A stretch of 64,000 nucleotides of DNA, taken from the NCBI GenBank assembly GCA_963728355.1, contig CAVSJQ010000013.1, positions 62,001-126,000 on the forward strand. Reading direction: 5' to 3'. Below are positions 1 through 7,250 of this stretch, piece after piece. Position 1 is the first letter of the stretch; each line of letters starts with the position of its first letter. The translations under genes were made by a program, and so were the position numbers. Under the pieces are notes generated by a model. It did not search any database, had not been told where the DNA came from, and saw only the letters and a program-made list of their open reading frames with translations. This stretch comes from Sva-07 sp963728355. GTDB lineage: Bacteria > Actinomycetota > Acidimicrobiia > Acidimicrobiales > Ilumatobacteraceae.

Positions 1-109
1 AGAGGTGGTCTCGGTCGCCGACGGTCCGGAGGCGTGGACGATCCGGGCGAGGCTGTCAGATGCCTCGGCGGGTCGGCTCTCGGAGTTCGCCTCCGGAGCG
101 CCCTCGTGA
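1..109 (+). CDS. 3' end of an unidentified gene (partial)
   Basis: The second forward frame is open from the window edge to a TGA at 107-109. The 35 codons read as ordinary protein and end in ...SEFASGAPS. The stop overlaps the GTG start of dapC (GTGA), the kind of junction seen throughout this window, which supports a real upstream gene translated together with dapC. No domain can be recognised from this tail. In many actinobacteria a ferredoxin gene precedes dapC, but these residues do not look like a ferredoxin C-terminus, so I leave the function open. Confidence 0.5.
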   Translation, partial: EVVSVADGPEAWTIRARLSDASAGRLSEFASGAPS

Positions 110-1218
110 CCGGCTTCGTTCCGCCGCCGTACCCGTACGACCGCCTCAACCGGCTGACACCGATCACCGAGGCCCATGCCGGCGGCACGGTCGACCTGTC
201 GATCGGCACCCCGTCCGATCCGCCGCCGGCCGACGTGGTGGAGGCGTTGTCGTCCAGCGGCAGCGAGCGCTCGTACCCGCCGAGCATTGGCACGCTGCCG
301 TTCCGGGAGGCCGCCGCGCGATGGATGCGTCGACGGTTCGACGTCGACGTGCCCGCTGACCAGATCGGCGCCACGATCGGCTCCAAGGAGTTCGTCGCCA
401 CGCTGCCGCAGTGGATGCAGTTGCGCACGCCGTCGCGAGACACGGTGCTGTATCCGGCAATCTCCTATCCCAGCTACGAGATGGGAGCGATCCTCGCGGG
501 TTGCCGACCGCTGGCGGTGCCGGCGCTGCCCGACGGACGGATGGACCTCGCCGCGATCGAACCGGCCGATGCCGAGCGTGCGCTGCTGCTGTGGGTGAAC
601 AGCCCGGCCAACCCCACCGGTGCGCTCGACGACCTCGATGCCGCAGCGCACTGGGGGCGGAGCCATGGGGTGCCCGTGTTCTCCGACGAGTGCTACGTCG
701 AGTTCACGTGGACCGGTCCGGGCCGCACGATCCTCGAATCGGGCCTCGATGGTGTCGTCGCCGTCCACTCACTGTCGAAACGGTCGAATCTCGCCGGCAT
801 CCGCGTCGGTTTCTACGCCGGAGATGCCGAACTCGTCGCCTACCTGCAGGAGATTCGCAAGCACGTCGGCATGATGGTTCCCGGTCCGGCGCAGGCCGCA
901 GCGATCGCTGCGCTCGACGACGACGACCACGTCGAGCTGCAGCGTGATCGCTACCGCAGCCGACTCGCGCTGTTGGCGTCGGTGCTCTCGGAGTGGTCCG
1001 GTGACCCGGTCCCGTTACCACAGGGTGCCTTCTATCTGTGGATCCCCGTCGGCGATGGCTGGGACTACACCGAGCGGCTGGCGCGCGACGGTGGAGCGCT
1101 CGTCAGCCCCGGCGAGTTCTACGGGCGCGACGGTGCCCGGTTCGTGCGCGTCGCCGTGGTACAACCGGACGACCGCGTGCGACTGGTCGCCGATCGCTTG
1201 TCGGCCGCCCGCCGGTGA
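106..1218 (+). CDS. dapC: succinyldiaminopimelate transaminase (DapC-type aminotransferase)
   Basis: A fold-type I PLP aminotransferase of 370 aa, proposed to act in the succinylase branch of lysine/meso-diaminopimelate synthesis. The actinobacterial DapC opening MTGFVPPPYPYDRL is present. So are the substrate-side motif VNSPANPTG (about residues 164-172), the cofactor-side SDECYVEF (193-200) and the PLP lysine in HSLSKRSNLAG (Lys225). I chose the GTG at 106 over the GTG at 34 because GGAG lies at 95-98 and homologues start with this proline-rich segment. The gene overlaps the upstream partial gene by GTGA. The exact substrate is inferred from family resemblance; another class I/II aminotransferase function is possible but less likely. 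Confidence 0.85.
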   Translation: MTGFVPPPYPYDRLNRLTPITEAHAGGTVDLSIGTPSDPPPADVVEALSSSGSERSYPPSIGTLPFREAAARWMRRRFDVDVPADQIGATIGSKEFVATLPQWMQLRTPSRDTVLYPAISYPSYEMGAILAGCRPLAVPALPDGRMDLAAIEPADAERALLLWVNSPANPTGALDDLDAAAHWGRSHGVPVFSDECYVEFTWTGPGRTILESGLDGVVAVHSLSKRSNLAGIRVGFYAGDAELVAYLQEIRKHVGMMVPGPAQAAAIAALDDDDHVELQRDRYRSRLALLASVLSEWSGDPVPLPQGAFYLWIPVGDGWDYTERLARDGGALVSPGEFYGRDGARFVRVAVVQPDDRVRLVADRLSAARR

Positions 1219-1220
1219 CT

Positions 1221-1280
1221 CACATGACGGTGAACCACATGATCGTGACGCATGAGAGGGTGACCCACCTGACCGTGACC
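1221..1280 (+). repeat. 15-bp degenerate tandem repeat (4 units) after dapC
   Basis: Four consecutive 15-bp units begin at 1221, 1236, 1251 and 1266. They share CAC-TGA--GTGAC: CACATGACGGTGAAC, CACATGATCGTGACG, CATGAGAGGGTGACC, CACCTGACCGTGACC. They lie just after the dapC stop. A 37-codon ORF (ATG 1224 to TGA 1337) runs through them, reading as HMTVN/HMIVT/HERVT/HLTVT-like pentapeptides, and ends inside the next gene. No good ribosome binding site was seen, so translation is doubtful. Confidence 0.55.
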
Positions 1281-1329
1281 CGCACGACGACCCTCGACCA
1301 TCTCGGTCCGCCGGGCGCAGAGGTCATCG

Positions 1330-2076
1330 ATGTCTGAGCGTGCCGGCCGGCGAGTGTGGATGGTGGCCGTCGGCTCGCTGCTCCTCGTCGTGCTCCTCGC
1401 GACGTCCGTCGCGCTGTGGGAGGCGGCGGTGGACCGCCGGGCCGACAACGTCGCTGGATTCGCCCGCGCCCCGGTCGGCTGCGACACCACGCTCGACTTC
1501 GAGTCGACCGGTACGTTCGTGATGTACGTCGAGACGACCGGCCGACTCGACGACCTCGCCGGAGAATGCGACGCCCAACTGCGCTACGACCGCAACGCCG
1601 ACGACGTGCCGCGGGTGGAGCTGACGCTGCGCGATCCCGACAGCGATGTCATCGAATTGGACGAAGCCCCCGAGATCTCCTACGACGTCGACGGCTTCGT
1701 CGGCTCGGCCGTGCACGAGGTGGACATCGAGGTGCCGGGCGATCACCTACTCACCGTTGCGCCCACCGGTGGCGACGCATTCGCCGTCGCCGTGGGTCGG
1801 TCACCCGACGACGGCGTGGCGCTGCTGCGCTGGGCTGCGGTCGCCGCGGCGATCGGCGGCTTGGTCCTCGGCGGCCTGTTCCTCGTGCTCGGGAGCCGAC
1901 GCCCACCGACGCCGGTGACGCCGGAGGCTCCGTGGACACCCGACGGACAAGGTTGGCCCGCGAGCCCGCCCGGCTTCCCGACGCCACCGGCGACGACCGG
2001 CGCCACGGCCCCGGGTGGCCCGCCAGCCGCAGGCGCCCCACGGCCGCCGTGGGGTCCACCATCGCCGCCTCGGTAG
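1330..2076 (+). CDS. two-span membrane protein with proline-rich tail, unknown function
   Basis: I do not recognise this 248-aa protein. It has a hydrophobic segment at about residues 10-29 (VAVGSLLLVVLLATSVALW) and an acidic, probably extracytoplasmic region at about 40-155. A second membrane span follows at about 163-185 (AAVAAAIGGLVLGGLFLVLG). After a short basic stop-transfer RRP comes a 60-residue Pro/Gly/Ala-rich tail that is probably disordered and cytoplasmic. The middle domain resembles a small beta-rich module but shows no diagnostic motif. It lies between dapC and lexA and points toward lexA (convergent, 6-bp gap). Composition and codon use match the neighbours. Confidence 0.7.
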   Translation: MSERAGRRVWMVAVGSLLLVVLLATSVALWEAAVDRRADNVAGFARAPVGCDTTLDFESTGTFVMYVETTGRLDDLAGECDAQLRYDRNADDVPRVELTLRDPDSDVIELDEAPEISYDVDGFVGSAVHEVDIEVPGDHLLTVAPTGGDAFAVAVGRSPDDGVALLRWAAVAAAIGGLVLGGLFLVLGSRRPPTPVTPEAPWTPDGQGWPASPPGFPTPPATTGATAPGGPPAAGAPRPPWGPPSPPR

Positions 2077-2082
2077 CGCGCC

Positions 2083-2712
2083 TCAGTAGCGGCGCATCAC
2101 CGTGACGACCTTGCCGTAGATCTCGACCTCCTCGGCAGTGAAGTGCATCGGCTCCATCGTGGAGTTCGCCGGGGTGAGCGTGACCTCGGCGCCGGAGCGG
2201 CTGTAGGTCTTGATCGTGGCCTCGCCGCCGGGGATGCCCGCGACGACGATCTCGCCGTTGTTCGGGTTGGCGATCTGGGTGGCCACCACGAAATCGCCGT
2301 CGAGGATCCCGATCTCGATCATCGAGTCGCCACGCACACGGAGCATGAACAGCTCGCCGTCGCCCGTGAAGTCGACGGGCACGGGCAGCAGTTCCTCGAC
2401 GTTCTCCTCGGCGAGCACATCGGTGCCGGCGGCAACGTCGCCCAGCAGCGGGATGTGGCGAACCGGACGGCGCTCCATCATCGCACCGCTGTTGACGTCG
2501 TACCGCACCTCGATGGCGCGGGGCTTCGTCGGGTCGCGACGCAGGAAGCCCAGCCGTTGCAGGGTGTTGAGGTGGCTGTGGACCGTGGACGGGGAGGTGA
2601 GCCCCACGGCGTCACCGATCTCTCGGACCGACGGCGGGTAGCCGCGTTCGCGGATCTCTTGTTCGATGAACTCGAGAATGTTTCGCTGACGCGTGCTGAT
2701 CGTGGGTGCCAT
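2083..2712 (-). CDS. lexA: LexA repressor, SOS regulator with self-cleavage domain
   Basis: A 209-aa LexA of standard size. The N-terminal winged helix-turn-helix (about 5-65) contains PPSVREIGDAVGLTSPSTVH. The C-terminal S24 peptidase domain carries the Ala95-Gly96 autocleavage site in GDVAAGTD, nucleophile Ser130 in RVRGDSM and general-base Lys168 in EATIKTY. When RecA filaments form on damaged DNA the protein is expected to cut itself and release SOS promoters. The start ATG is 48 bp from an SOS-box palindrome at 2761-2772, consistent with autoregulation. It is divergent from a LysM membrane protein and nrdR, the same local order as lexA-Rv2719c-nrdR in Mycobacterium tuberculosis. Confidence 0.97.
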   Translation of the reverse strand: MAPTISTRQRNILEFIEQEIRERGYPPSVREIGDAVGLTSPSTVHSHLNTLQRLGFLRRDPTKPRAIEVRYDVNSGAMMERRPVRHIPLLGDVAAGTDVLAEENVEELLPVPVDFTGDGELFMLRVRGDSMIEIGILDGDFVVATQIANPNNGEIVVAGIPGGEATIKTYSRSGAEVTLTPANSTMEPMHFTAEEVEIYGKVVTVMRRY

Positions 2713-2760
2713 GCGAACAGCCTAGTGATCGGGACGGATGCGGTCAAACATCTGTACCCG

Positions 2761-2772
2761 GAACGTCCGTTC
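2761..2772. promoter_or_regulatory. SOS box 1 (LexA operator), lexA-proximal
   Basis: GAAC-GTCC-GTTC matches the GAAC-N4-GTTC core of Gram-positive/actinobacterial LexA operators, and the palindrome extends to CGGAACGTCCGTTCCG-like flanks. It lies 48 bp upstream of the lexA start, so it most likely autoregulates lexA. Confidence 0.8.
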
Positions 2773-2824
2773 GGAAATAGTCGCCTGACGTGTTGACAAC
2801 GGCCATGAAATGGGCTTCACTGGC

Positions 2825-2836
2825 GAACAGCCGTTC
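2825..2836. promoter_or_regulatory. SOS box 2 (LexA operator) in the lexA/LysM-gene intergenic region
   Basis: GAAC-AGCC-GTTC, with C and G flanks (CGAACAGCCGTTCG), is a second core-perfect LexA operator. It lies 86 bp upstream of the LysM-protein start. Confidence 0.75.
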
Positions 2837-2840
2837 GGGG

Positions 2841-2855
2841 CGAACACACGTTTCG
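2841..2855. promoter_or_regulatory. SOS box 3 (LexA operator), LysM-gene proximal
   Basis: CGAACACACGTTTC fits the full Gram-positive consensus CGAACRNRYGTTYC at every position. It is about 68 bp upstream of the LysM gene and 4 bp after box 2, so two LexA dimers could bind side by side. Confidence 0.8.
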
Positions 2856-2922
2856 ATATCGTCGTCCCTTCGAACGGTACACCGAACACGAGTGCCATCA
2901 CGAACCGCCACGGAGCAGCACC

Positions 2923-3327
2923 ATGACCGCCACCTTGCATTCCTCGAGCGTCGACCGGATCACCCCCCGACCGGTCGACCATCGATCGACTCGGCCGACC
3001 GCCGGTGTCGACGATGTCGACTACGGCGTCCGACGTGCCGTCGCCGCCATCGTCGTCGTGGTGGTCGTGGCGATGGTCGCCGTCGCAGTGTCGGCGTTGG
3101 CCGGAGCGTTGGCCGACGTCGGAGGCCGACCCGCAGCGGCGTCGGCGGCCGCAGCGACATCCGGCGCACCGATCGTGCGCATCCACGTCGCGCAGCCGGG
3201 TGACACGTTGTGGTCGATCGCCGATCGCTATCGGGGCGATGTCGGCCGGAACCGTTTCGTCGATGCGCTCATCGATGTCAACGGCGGCACCGTCATCCAG
3301 GTCGGCCAGGCCGTCCGCCTGCCTTGA
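2923..3327 (+). CDS. SOS-controlled membrane LysM protein, probable cell-division inhibitor (YneA/ChiZ-like)
   Basis: A 134-aa protein with a basic N-terminus, a long membrane span at about 38-65 and a C-terminal LysM peptidoglycan-binding domain (about 86-134; motif HVAQPGDTLWSIADRY). The same layout, divergent from lexA, is found in Bacillus YneA and mycobacterial Rv2719c/ChiZ. Those proteins are induced by DNA damage and delay division by acting at the septal envelope. Two SOS boxes lie directly upstream. The order lexA / LysM protein / nrdR matches mycobacteria. The inhibitor role is inferred from layout and context, because the sequence itself shows only the anchor and the wall-binding domain. 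Length is close to YneA. Confidence 0.8.
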   Translation: MTATLHSSSVDRITPRPVDHRSTRPTAGVDDVDYGVRRAVAAIVVVVVVAMVAVAVSALAGALADVGGRPAAASAAAATSGAPIVRIHVAQPGDTLWSIADRYRGDVGRNRFVDALIDVNGGTVIQVGQAVRLP

Positions 3328-3392
3328 TTCCGCGTGCCACCGCTGCGCTTTCCTGCCGGGGCTCAGCGGTGGCCGCGCACTATCGTGCAGGC

Positions 3393-3854
3393 GTGTTCTG
3401 TCCCGCGTGCCGAGCCGATGACACCAAGGTGGTCGACTCACGCGTCGCCGAGGAGGGCACGGCGATCCGCCGGCGCCGCGAATGTCTCACGTGCGCCCAA
3501 CGGTTCACCACGTTCGAGCGCGTCGACCACGCGCCGCTGTCGGTTGTCAAGTCCCACGGCGGATGCGAACCGTTCGATCGGAAGAAGCTGATCGGCGGGC
3601 TCAGCGCGGCCACGAAGGGCCGCAACGTCTCCGACGAGCGCCTCGAGGCGATCGCCACCGCCGTCGAGGACTCGATGCGCCTGCTCGGCTCGAGCGTGAC
3701 CAGTGCCGCGATCGGGGTGGCGGTGCTCGACCAGCTCCGCAGCCTCGACGAGGTCGCCTACCTGCGCTTCGCGAGCGTGTACAAGGATTTCGACGCGGCC
3801 GCGGACTTCCACCGCGAGCTGGCGCTGCTCGAGAAGTCAGTCACGGCGCCGTAG
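3393..3854 (+). CDS. nrdR: transcriptional repressor NrdR of ribonucleotide reductase genes
   Basis: A 153-aa NrdR of standard length. The N-terminal zinc ribbon has Cys3, Cys6, Cys31 and Cys34 (MFCPAC ... ECLTC). An ATP-cone (about 46-136) senses ATP/dATP. The GTG start at 3393 was chosen because it puts FCPAC at the very N-terminus, as in all NrdR proteins; the reading frame is open further upstream but without homology. It probably regulates the nrdJ gene 3.4 kb downstream, although no clear NrdR-box pair was found there. Its last 18 bp overlap the convergent RibD-like gene. Confidence 0.95.
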   Translation: MFCPACRADDTKVVDSRVAEEGTAIRRRRECLTCAQRFTTFERVDHAPLSVVKSHGGCEPFDRKKLIGGLSAATKGRNVSDERLEAIATAVEDSMRLLGSSVTSAAIGVAVLDQLRSLDEVAYLRFASVYKDFDAAADFHRELALLEKSVTAP

Positions 3855-4526
3855 CCACCGGGCGTACACGAACGACTCGTCGTCGATCGCGAGTTGAGCA
3901 GCCTCGAAACGGTGAGAGTGCGCCGGCGCGCCCGTCGCGAGACGCGGTCCGTCGCCGCCGAAGGTGGCCGGCGACGTGGTGACGTTGATCTCGTCGATCA
4001 GGTCCGCTTCGAACATCGCGCCGTTCAGGGCGGCGCCGCCCTCGACCTGGATGAAGTCGGCGCCTCCCACGAACTCGGCCAGCTTCCCGACGGCGGCGAC
4101 CAGATCGATCTGCTCGTCTCCCGCTCGGACGACGTCGATCCCGCGCGGTACGTGCGGCGCCGTCGACTCGGCGGTGATCACGACCCCCGCCCCGGAGCGG
4201 AACAGATCGCTGGTGAAGTCGAGTTGCCCGGTCCGGGTGACCACGCCGATGCGCTGGCCGCGCTTACGGGGGACCCCGTAGCCCTCGTCACGCACGGTGC
4301 CCGCCCCGACCACGATCGCGTCAGCGAGCCGCCTGAGCCGGCTGAGCACCGCGCTGTCGGTGGGGCTCGACAGCTTCGCCGAGACGCCGTCGACCACCGT
4401 CGAGCCGTCGATCGACGCGACCATGCACAGTCCCACCCAGGGTGCGTCGGGCCGGGATCCGAGTGGGGCCCCGTAGGCGTCGTCGACCTCGATGTCGTCG
4501 GTGGGCCCGGGCAGCAGTCGGCGCAT
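3837..4526 (-). CDS. RibD C-terminal/dihydrofolate-reductase-fold pyrimidine reductase
   Basis: A 229-aa single-domain protein of the RibD_C family, which reduces the ribosyl side chain of the pyrimidine intermediate in riboflavin synthesis with NADPH or acts on related substrates. Visible features are WVGLCMVASIDGSTVVDG near the N-terminus, a nucleotide-binding ADAIVVGAGTVRDEGYG, and FIQVEGGAALNGAMFEADLIDE near the C-terminus. There is no deaminase domain, so it is a stand-alone reductase, and no other riboflavin genes are nearby. The ATG at 4526 was preferred over 4574 because the family starts shortly before the PWVGLCMV strand. Physiological substrate unproven. Confidence 0.8.
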   Translation of the reverse strand: MRRLLPGPTDDIEVDDAYGAPLGSRPDAPWVGLCMVASIDGSTVVDGVSAKLSSPTDSAVLSRLRRLADAIVVGAGTVRDEGYGVPRKRGQRIGVVTRTGQLDFTSDLFRSGAGVVITAESTAPHVPRGIDVVRAGDEQIDLVAAVGKLAEFVGGADFIQVEGGAALNGAMFEADLIDEINVTTSPATFGGDGPRLATGAPAHSHRFEAAQLAIDDESFVYARWLRRRD

Positions 4527-4622
4527 CGGACCATCATGGCCGAGCCGACGACGTCGCGAGACGTCCTCCGGCACGCCGTTCCGGCTGGGCCGAGTCGGCC
4601 CCGCATCTGCGACGATCTCACC

Positions 4623-6899
4623 ATGACATCGCCGACCGGGTCCCGTACCGCTTTTCGCACCTGTCCACTCTGCGAGGCGAGCTGCGGGCTCGAGATCTCA
4701 CTGCGGCCGGACGGGAATGGTGGCGAGGAGGTGCAGCGGATCCGTGGCGATCGGCTGGACGTCTTCTCCAAGGGCTACATCTGTCCAAAAGGCTCCACGC
4801 TGAAACACCTCCACGAGGATCCGGATCGGCTCCGCACGCCGATGGTGAAGCGCAACGGCGAGCACGTCGCGGTCGGTTGGGACGAGGCCTGGGAGGTGGT
4901 CGCCGCAGGGCTCGCCGACGTGATCGAACGCAGTGGACGTGAATCGTTGGCCGCCTACGTCGGCAACCCGACGGCGCACAGCCTGTCGGCGATGATGTTC
5001 TCCCGGGTGTTGCTGACCGGTCTGGGGACGCGCCATCGCTTCAGCGCCTCGACGGTCGACCAGATGCCCCGCCACGTCGCCTCCGGCTACGTCTTCGGGT
5101 CGCCGGTGGCGATCCCGGTCCCCGACCTCGACCGGACCGATCACCTCCTGATCCTCGGCGCCAACCCGTACGCCTCCAACGGCAGCGTGTGCACCGCAGC
5201 GGACTTCCCGGGCCGGATCGAGGCGATCCAGGCTCGGGGCGGCACGGTGGTGGTCGTCGATCCGCGCCTGTCGCGCACCGCCGAGCAGGCCGACCAATGG
5301 GTGTCGATCCGGCCCGGCACCGACGCTCTGCTGCTCGCCGCCATCGCCAACACGATGCTCGCCGAGGGACTGGCGGATCCGGGTGCCCACATCGCCGAGC
5401 ATCTCGCCGGCCTCGACGAGGTCGCCGCCGCCCTCGAGCCGTTCACGGCCGAGTTCGCCGCACCGATCACCGGTGTCGACGCCGCCACGATCCGCACGAT
5501 GGCCTGCGAGCTGGCAAACGCACCATCGGCGGCGGTCTACGGGCGCATCGGCACCACGACCACCGAGTTCGGCTCGACGGCGTCGTGGCTGATCGACGTC
5601 GTCAACATCCTGAGCGGCAACCTCGACCGGCCGGGCGGGGCGATGTTCCCCACCCCGGCGGCCGGTGGCGCCACGACGCGCGGCAAGCCGGGCTCTGGTC
5701 GAGGGTTCCACGTGGGCCGCGGCCACTCTCGGGTCAGCGGGCACCCCGAGGTCATGGGCGAGTATCCGGTCGCCGTGCTCGCCGAGGAGATCGAGACGCC
5801 GGGCGCCGGCCAAATCAGAGCGCTGGTGACACTTGCCGGCAACCCGGTGCTGTCGACTCCCAACAGCGAACGGTTGGCGAGTGCGCTCGATCAGCTCGAC
5901 TTCATGATCAGCATCGATCTCTACCTCAACGAGACGACCCGCCACGCCGACGTCATCCTGCCCCCGCCGTCGCAGCTGCAGCGCGGCCACTACGACCTAC
6001 TGCTGCTGCAGTTCGCCGTCCGCAACGTCGCCAACTTCTCGCCACCGGTGTTGCCGCTCGACGACGGCCAGCCGGACGAATGGGAGATCATCGCCAAGCT
6101 GACCGCGATCGCGCAAGGATTCGGCGTCGACGTCGAGCCCTCCGTGGCCGACGATCTGGCGATCGCCGGGCTGGTGCGCAGCGCGGTCAAGGACGAGTAC
6201 TCGCCCGTCGCCGGGCGCGATGCCGAGGAGTTGCTCGCCGAGCTGGACTCGTCGGACCGGCGAGGCCCCGAGCGGATGCTCGATTTCATGCTGCGCACCG
6301 GGCCATTCGGCGACGGTTTCGGTGTCGACCCGGACGGCACGTCGCTCGACGACCTGCTGGCCAGGCCCCACGGCCGGGACTTCGGCGCCCTGGTCTCGCG
6401 GGTGCCGGAGGTGTTGCGGACGCCGAGCGGGCGGATCGAACTCGCTGCCGAACCGTTGCTCGCCGATCTCGATCGGTTGCGGGCGAGTGCACACGAACTC
6501 TCCGAGCGCGGCCTCGTGCTCGTCGGCCGTCGCCATCTGCGCAGCAACAACTCGTGGATGCACAACGTGGAGGTGCTGGTCAAGGGCAAGCCCCGCTGCA
6601 CGCTGCAGGTGCATCCCGACGACGCCCATGTGCTCGGTCTGGTCGACGGCGGCGCAGCACGGGTGACGTCGCGGGTCGGTTCGGTGCAGGCCCCGGTCGA
6701 GGTCACCGAGTCGATCCGGCCCGGCGTGGTGAGCCTGCCCCATGGATGGGGCCACGATCTGCCGGGGACGCGGCTGCGAGTCGCCGCCGAACATGCCGGG
6801 GTCAACTCCAACACGTTGTCCGACGACGCCGCTCTCGACCCGCTCTCGGGCACGTCGGTACTCAACGGCATCCCGGTCACCGTCGATCCGGCCGGCTGA
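4623..6899 (+). CDS. molybdopterin-dependent oxidoreductase of the DMSO-reductase family
   Basis: A 758-aa cytoplasmic enzyme with no twin-arginine signal. The N-terminal [4Fe-4S] site is Cys14, Cys17, Cys21 and Cys54 (CPLCEASC ... YICPKG). The large Mo-bisMGD domain follows, and a C-terminal molydopterin-binding domain begins at about residue 635 (GLVLVGRRHLRSNNSWMHN). The segment aligned with the usual Mo ligand reads STVDQMPRHVASG and has no cysteine or selenocysteine, so this is unlikely to be a typical formate dehydrogenase or periplasmic nitrate reductase. The start at 4623 places the Fe-S motif 13 residues from the N-terminus. No electron-transfer subunit gene is adjacent. Substrate unknown. 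Confidence 0.85.
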   Translation: MTSPTGSRTAFRTCPLCEASCGLEISLRPDGNGGEEVQRIRGDRLDVFSKGYICPKGSTLKHLHEDPDRLRTPMVKRNGEHVAVGWDEAWEVVAAGLADVIERSGRESLAAYVGNPTAHSLSAMMFSRVLLTGLGTRHRFSASTVDQMPRHVASGYVFGSPVAIPVPDLDRTDHLLILGANPYASNGSVCTAADFPGRIEAIQARGGTVVVVDPRLSRTAEQADQWVSIRPGTDALLLAAIANTMLAEGLADPGAHIAEHLAGLDEVAAALEPFTAEFAAPITGVDAATIRTMACELANAPSAAVYGRIGTTTTEFGSTASWLIDVVNILSGNLDRPGGAMFPTPAAGGATTRGKPGSGRGFHVGRGHSRVSGHPEVMGEYPVAVLAEEIETPGAGQIRALVTLAGNPVLSTPNSERLASALDQLDFMISIDLYLNETTRHADVILPPPSQLQRGHYDLLLLQFAVRNVANFSPPVLPLDDGQPDEWEIIAKLTAIAQGFGVDVEPSVADDLAIAGLVRSAVKDEYSPVAGRDAEELLAELDSSDRRGPERMLDFMLRTGPFGDGFGVDPDGTSLDDLLARPHGRDFGALVSRVPEVLRTPSGRIELAAEPLLADLDRLRASAHELSERGLVLVGRRHLRSNNSWMHNVEVLVKGKPRCTLQVHPDDAHVLGLVDGGAARVTSRVGSVQAPVEVTESIRPGVVSLPHGWGHDLPGTRLRVAAEHAGVNSNTLSDDAALDPLSGTSVLNGIPVTVDPAG

Positions 6900-7250
6900 C
6901 TTGACCGCCAGCCCCCGGATGTGTCGTTGTGGACAACTACCCGTTGTTCACCTTGCGTCCACATCCCGTCGTCCGAAATTCACATGGTTGTCCCTCTTTC
7001 CCCCCACAGGGTGTTGTTCCTAGAGTGCCCCCAGTGCCGACTGAGGTGTGGCGCACGGACAAGAAGGCGGCGCCGACCTCTCGAGGTCATGGACGGTGTC
7101 TGCTTGGGGAGCTCCCTCGACCTGTGCGTCACACCCGGTCGGTTGACCGCTTGTCCCTCCCCAGCGGCCGGGTCTCCGAGAACCGAGGTCGGTGGGGCCC
7201 GGGCAACACCGCTGTAGTTTGGAGGTCTCTCGACTCTCGGAGGTTCGCCC
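6900..7250 (+). other. 351-bp gene-free leader region of nrdJ
   Basis: No credible coding region lies here. The first 65 bp hold two oppositely oriented DnaA-box-like sequences (separate entry). The rest is GC-rich and could be a long 5' leader. I looked for the conserved cores of an adenosylcobalamin riboswitch and could not find them. No clear NrdR-box pair is visible. GGAGG at 7240-7244 is the probable ribosome binding site of nrdJ. Confidence 0.6.
6928..6963. promoter_or_regulatory. inverted pair of DnaA-box-like sites upstream of nrdJ
   Basis: TGTGGACAA at 6928-6936 is the exact complement of TTGTCCACA, the DnaA-box form of high-GC actinobacteria. GCGTCCACA at 6955-6963 matches the same consensus at 7 of 9 positions in the opposite orientation. 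Together they form the inverted repeat TGTGGAC/GTCCACA with a 22-nt spacer. In other bacteria DnaA is known to control RNR genes; a similar role here is inference. Confidence 0.45.

Noticed and set aside
2761..2855. Pairs of NrdR boxes in the lexA-nrdR region
   Set aside because: The palindromes fit the GAAC-N4-GTTC LexA core, not the AT-rich NrdR consensus.
6980..7250. Adenosylcobalamin riboswitch upstream of nrdJ
   Set aside because: The gene needs B12 and the leader is long, but the conserved B12-box core and flanking cobalamin-riboswitch motifs could not be found. GCCGGGTCTCC at about 7167-7177 is only a loose resemblance. A covariance-model search would decide.
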